From assembly GCF_016908395.1 (NCBI RefSeq), contig NZ_JAFBDU010000001.1, positions 744,001-808,000 on the forward strand: a stretch of 64,000 nucleotides of DNA, written 5' to 3'. Below, piece after piece: positions 61,898 to 64,000 of the stretch (position 1 is the first letter of the stretch; the number at the start of each line of letters is the position of its first letter). The notes beneath the pieces are model-generated. The model worked only from the letters and a program-made list of their open reading frames with translations, was not told where the DNA came from and did not search any database. The translations under genes and the position numbers were made by a program. Origin of the DNA: Metabacillus crassostreae. Lineage in GTDB: Bacteria; Bacillota; Bacilli; Bacillales; Bacillaceae.

Positions 61898-62353
61898 ATG
61901 AACCAGCAGAATATTGTTTTAGTTGTGAGTGTTACCATTTATAAGGATAGTAAAGTATTCATTATTCAAGAAACAAAACCAAAAGCATTTAAGAAATGGA
62001 ATTTTCCAAGTGGACGTATTGAATATGGTGAAGACATTCTAAAAGCAGCACATAGAGAGGTAAAAGAAGAAACCGGGTATGATGTAAAGCTTATCAGCAC
62101 TACGGGTATATATAACTTTAAAAGTCAAACTAATGATCACGTCATTCTCTTTCATTTTACTGCTGAAATCATTGGAGGTGCTTTTATACTTAGAGAAAAT
62201 GAAATATCAGATAGTAAATGGATACGTCTAGAAGATCTATTAAAATTTAAAGATAACGATCTAAGAGAAAAAGAAGTGAATAGTCAGATTATTAATAATT
62301 TACTAAACAAAAATCTTCACAATATTGATCTTTTTAATAAGAAGTTATTTTAA
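61898..62353 (+). CDS. Nudix hydrolase
   Basis: The 151-residue protein contains a complete Nudix box, GRIEYGEDILKAAHREVKEETGYD (GX5EX7REUXEEXGU, about residues 46-69), which binds the divalent metal for pyrophosphate hydrolysis. The upstream beta strand KWNFPSGRIEYGE is typical of housecleaning or ADP-ribose type enzymes. The substrate cannot be told from sequence. GTGGAG precedes the ATG. The next gene starts 33 bases later and may be co-transcribed. Confidence 0.9.
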   Translation: MNQQNIVLVVSVTIYKDSKVFIIQETKPKAFKKWNFPSGRIEYGEDILKAAHREVKEETGYDVKLISTTGIYNFKSQTNDHVILFHFTAEIIGGAFILRENEISDSKWIRLEDLLKFKDNDLREKEVNSQIINNLLNKNLHNIDLFNKKLF

Positions 62354-62386
62354 AAAACATAAACGTAAGAAGATAGGGTGGTAATA

Positions 62387-62917
62387 TTGAAATTTAAATA
62401 TGATTTTATAGATCAATGGGTAGTAGATGGATTTATTGAAATAAATTCTCAGAAATTTTCGTTTAATGTTACATATGTGAGTGACTGCTTAGGTGACTTG
62501 TTATCTGCTCTTCTTTATTTAAACAGTACCTGTATATCAAGTGATTATGGCTTATCTAATAATACTAGCTGTGAATGGGATAGTGAACCATTTATTACTA
62601 TGTGGAACTTTACACTGAAAAAAAATGGAATGTTACATATTATTGTAACTTTTGAAAATAAAATTAAAATTGATACTGAGTATCCTTATGATTCTTTTTT
62701 AGAAGTTATATTAAAAGAAGTGACTGCTTTGATTAAGAACTATGGCATTGTGGGGTATAGGGCAAACTGGGATTACGAATTCCCTATTGGTTCATATCTA
62801 CTTTTAAAGAATTATCTCCTAACTAAAGAACCTTACTTCCTCGATGTGAAGAGGGATGAATATGGAGAAAATAAAATAAGTAATTTAGTAAAAGATATAC
62901 AATTGTTATTAGATTAA
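62387..62917 (+). CDS. Uncharacterised 176-residue protein
   Basis: The TTG at 62387 follows AGGGTGG by about 6 bases; an in-frame GTG at 62378 lies in that site. The soluble, aromatic-rich protein has alternating strands (FIDQWVVDGFIEINSQKFSFNVTYVSD) and ends with helices (KISNLVKDIQLLLD). I do not recognise it. It follows the Nudix gene closely on the same strand. Confidence 0.55.
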   Translation: MKFKYDFIDQWVVDGFIEINSQKFSFNVTYVSDCLGDLLSALLYLNSTCISSDYGLSNNTSCEWDSEPFITMWNFTLKKNGMLHIIVTFENKIKIDTEYPYDSFLEVILKEVTALIKNYGIVGYRANWDYEFPIGSYLLLKNYLLTKEPYFLDVKRDEYGENKISNLVKDIQLLLD

Positions 62918-63081
62918 GTATGTCCCTGCAGAAGAAAGACAAAATCAATTAAAACAAAAACCATGCGAGCTCTTCAATGCCAACCAAAAAATAATTTATT
63001 AAATAATAATAATAATTTATTGAATATCAATAAATAACGATTTATACTAAAGGTAAGATTACATTAGTGAGGTGCTTTTTT

Positions 63082-63558
63082 ATGAAACTTCAAACAACAA
63101 CTTTGATGAAAATAGTAATTTACACGATAGGGTTATCGATACTTTGCTTATGTTCATTTTGGTTGCCTTGGCAATCAAGAGTTTTGGCAGAAATGTATCC
63201 CGAATTTGCGCATTTACAGTATCCACTTTTAATTGGAATTTACTTAACAGCACTGCCTTTTTTCTTCGCCCTTTATAAAATATTAGAGCTATTAAGGTAT
63301 ATTGATAAAAACATCGCCTTCTCAGACTCTTCTGAAGTAGCTTTAAAGTACATAAAATACTGCGCTATAACAATCAGTTTGTTATACGTTATTGGCTTTA
63401 TTATTTTAAATTATAATCAAGCTGGAAATCCCGGTATTTTATTACTTGGTATCATTATTACCTTTACTTCTTTTGTAATAGCTGTTTTTGCTGCTCTTCT
63501 GCAAATGTTATTAAAAAATGCCCTCAATGTTAAATCCGAGAATGATCTAACCATATAA
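63082..63558 (+). CDS. DUF2975-type membrane protein
   Basis: The ATG at 63082 follows GAGGTG by 7 bases; a GTG at 63067 overlaps that site. The 158-residue protein has four membrane segments with the DUF2975 pattern: TTTLMKIVIYTIGLSIL, a first loop ending in LQYPLLIGIYLTALPFFFALY, LLRYIDKNIAFS, and two C-terminal helices. These proteins are usually followed by a small Cro-like HTH gene (YozG type), which is not present here. A terminator follows. Confidence 0.8.
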   Translation: MKLQTTTLMKIVIYTIGLSILCLCSFWLPWQSRVLAEMYPEFAHLQYPLLIGIYLTALPFFFALYKILELLRYIDKNIAFSDSSEVALKYIKYCAITISLLYVIGFIILNYNQAGNPGILLLGIIITFTSFVIAVFAALLQMLLKNALNVKSENDLTI

Positions 63559-63572
63559 CTTACATGATGAAG

Positions 63573-63602
63573 AGCTGACAGTATTCAATGTCAGCTTTTT
63601 TG
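63573..63602 (+). terminator. Terminator after the DUF2975 gene
   Basis: AGCTGACA pairs with TGTCAGCT over an 8-base loop, followed by six T residues. Confidence 0.9.
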
Positions 63603-63704
63603 TTATGTCAAAATCAACATCTTTGCAGAATTAATTTTTTAACTATTCTATAAACTTAAGTTCTTAATATCCACATAAGATCATATGTTGAGAATGTAGT
63701 TTAG

Positions 63705-63718
63705 TGCAAACGCTTCCA
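63705..63718. promoter_or_regulatory. LacI-family operator / cre site 1
   Basis: TGCAAACGCTTCCA fits the cre and LacI/MalR-type operator consensus (central CG with TGNAAN arms). It lies 62 bases before the maltose-type binding-protein gene. Confidence 0.6.
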
Positions 63719-63726
63719 CCATAACG

Positions 63727-63740
63727 TGCAATCGTTTGTA
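63727..63740. promoter_or_regulatory. LacI-family operator-like site 2
   Basis: TGCAATCGTTTGTA shares TGCAA and the central CG with site 1 and starts exactly 22 bp later, two helical turns away on the same DNA face. Confidence 0.5.
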
Positions 63741-63766
63741 CAAAAAAAAGAAAAAGGGGGATCACA

Positions 63767-64000
63767 ATGAAAAAGTATTTAACAATGTTTATGATCTTTA
63801 TCCTCGTACTAGGCGCTCTTGCTGCCTGTGGACCGCAGGATGAAACAGAAGATGAAACGACTAAGAATGATAGTGATGAAACAGTAGCAACAACAGAGGA
63901 TGAAAATAAGCCTGAAAAGCTTGTTGTTTGGGAAGATAAAGACAAGTCTCCTTGGTTAAAGGATGTTGCGAAAGCGTTTACTGAAGAACACGGTATTGAA
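63767..64000 (+). CDS. Maltose/maltodextrin-type ABC binding lipoprotein, N-terminal part
   Basis: The ATG follows AAGGGGG. The 78 visible residues show a lipoprotein signal with lipobox ALAAC, an acidic low-complexity linker (about residues 22-50), and the start of a family 1 solute-binding protein: EKLVVWEDKDKSPWLKDVAKAF. This opening is characteristic of MalE/MdxE-like maltodextrin receptors. The gene runs off the right edge. Two LacI-type operator-like sites upstream support regulation by maltose and/or CcpA. Confidence 0.85.
   Translation, partial: MKKYLTMFMIFILVLGALAACGPQDETEDETTKNDSDETVATTEDENKPEKLVVWEDKDKSPWLKDVAKAFTEEHGIE

Overview
The window reads as chromosomal DNA of a low-GC, endospore-forming member of the Bacillaceae. 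Supporting signs are a cwlJ-type germination hydrolase and a second SleB-like hydrolase, the long Bacillus-type SRP RNA, an adenine riboswitch in front of pbuE, strong AGGAGG-like ribosome binding sites and frequent TTG starts. Gene order is not that of Bacillus subtilis. I see no prophage, complete insertion sequence, CRISPR array or tRNA. Much of the window is small accessory genes: lipoproteins, one-to-four-helix membrane proteins and acetyltransferases.

Layout. 1-10.6 kb: end of a ThiE/TenI gene, a glycerophosphodiesterase, a LysM/SleB hydrolase, a ssDNA-binding YdbC protein, a broken lipoprotein, two oxidoreductases, an unusual three-gene unit (beta-propeller, helical protein, membrane protein) and a D-2-hydroxyacid dehydrogenase. 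10.9-17.3 kb: small genes, several damaged, plus an SplB-like radical SAM protein and a Cys-cluster/pentapeptide-repeat protein. 17.4-24.9 kb: a NikA/CntA-type metal or metal-chelate ABC importer with a GNAT enzyme and a MATE exporter; its sigma-A promoter is flanked by two Zur-like dyads. 25.2-28.8 kb: sugar genes (SMP-30 lactonase, RpiR regulator, GH1 6-phospho-beta-glucosidase). 28.9-34.7 kb: cwlJ, a cold-shock protein, an RNA-methylase-like protein, cardiolipin synthase, SRP RNA and a stand-alone DnaA domain I protein. 35-40.1 kb: a 1693-residue secreted enzyme joining a rhamnogalacturonan acetylesterase and a PL11 rhamnogalacturonan lyase, preceded by a cre site.

40.2-51 kb: a serine hydrolase, small lipoproteins, an ECF sigma/anti-sigma pair with a candidate self-promoter, a decayed histidine kinase, pbuE with its riboswitch and a CNNM/CBS transporter. 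51.2-64 kb: an aminotransferase, a four-gene envelope cluster, a prs paralogue outside the usual glmU-prs context, a ferritin-like/cupin fusion, several DUF proteins, a Nudix hydrolase and the start of a maltose-type ABC transporter with paired LacI-family operators.

Two themes recur. First, gene decay: at least six loci carry frameshifts, stops or truncations, several at homopolymers, so some could be sequence errors. Second, dispersed intergenic repeats: a 20-bp-period array in two places, a 28-bp element directly after two stop codons, and one GC-rich Bacillaceae repeat beside a dead phosphatase gene. All functions are inferred from motifs by eye; no database search was run.
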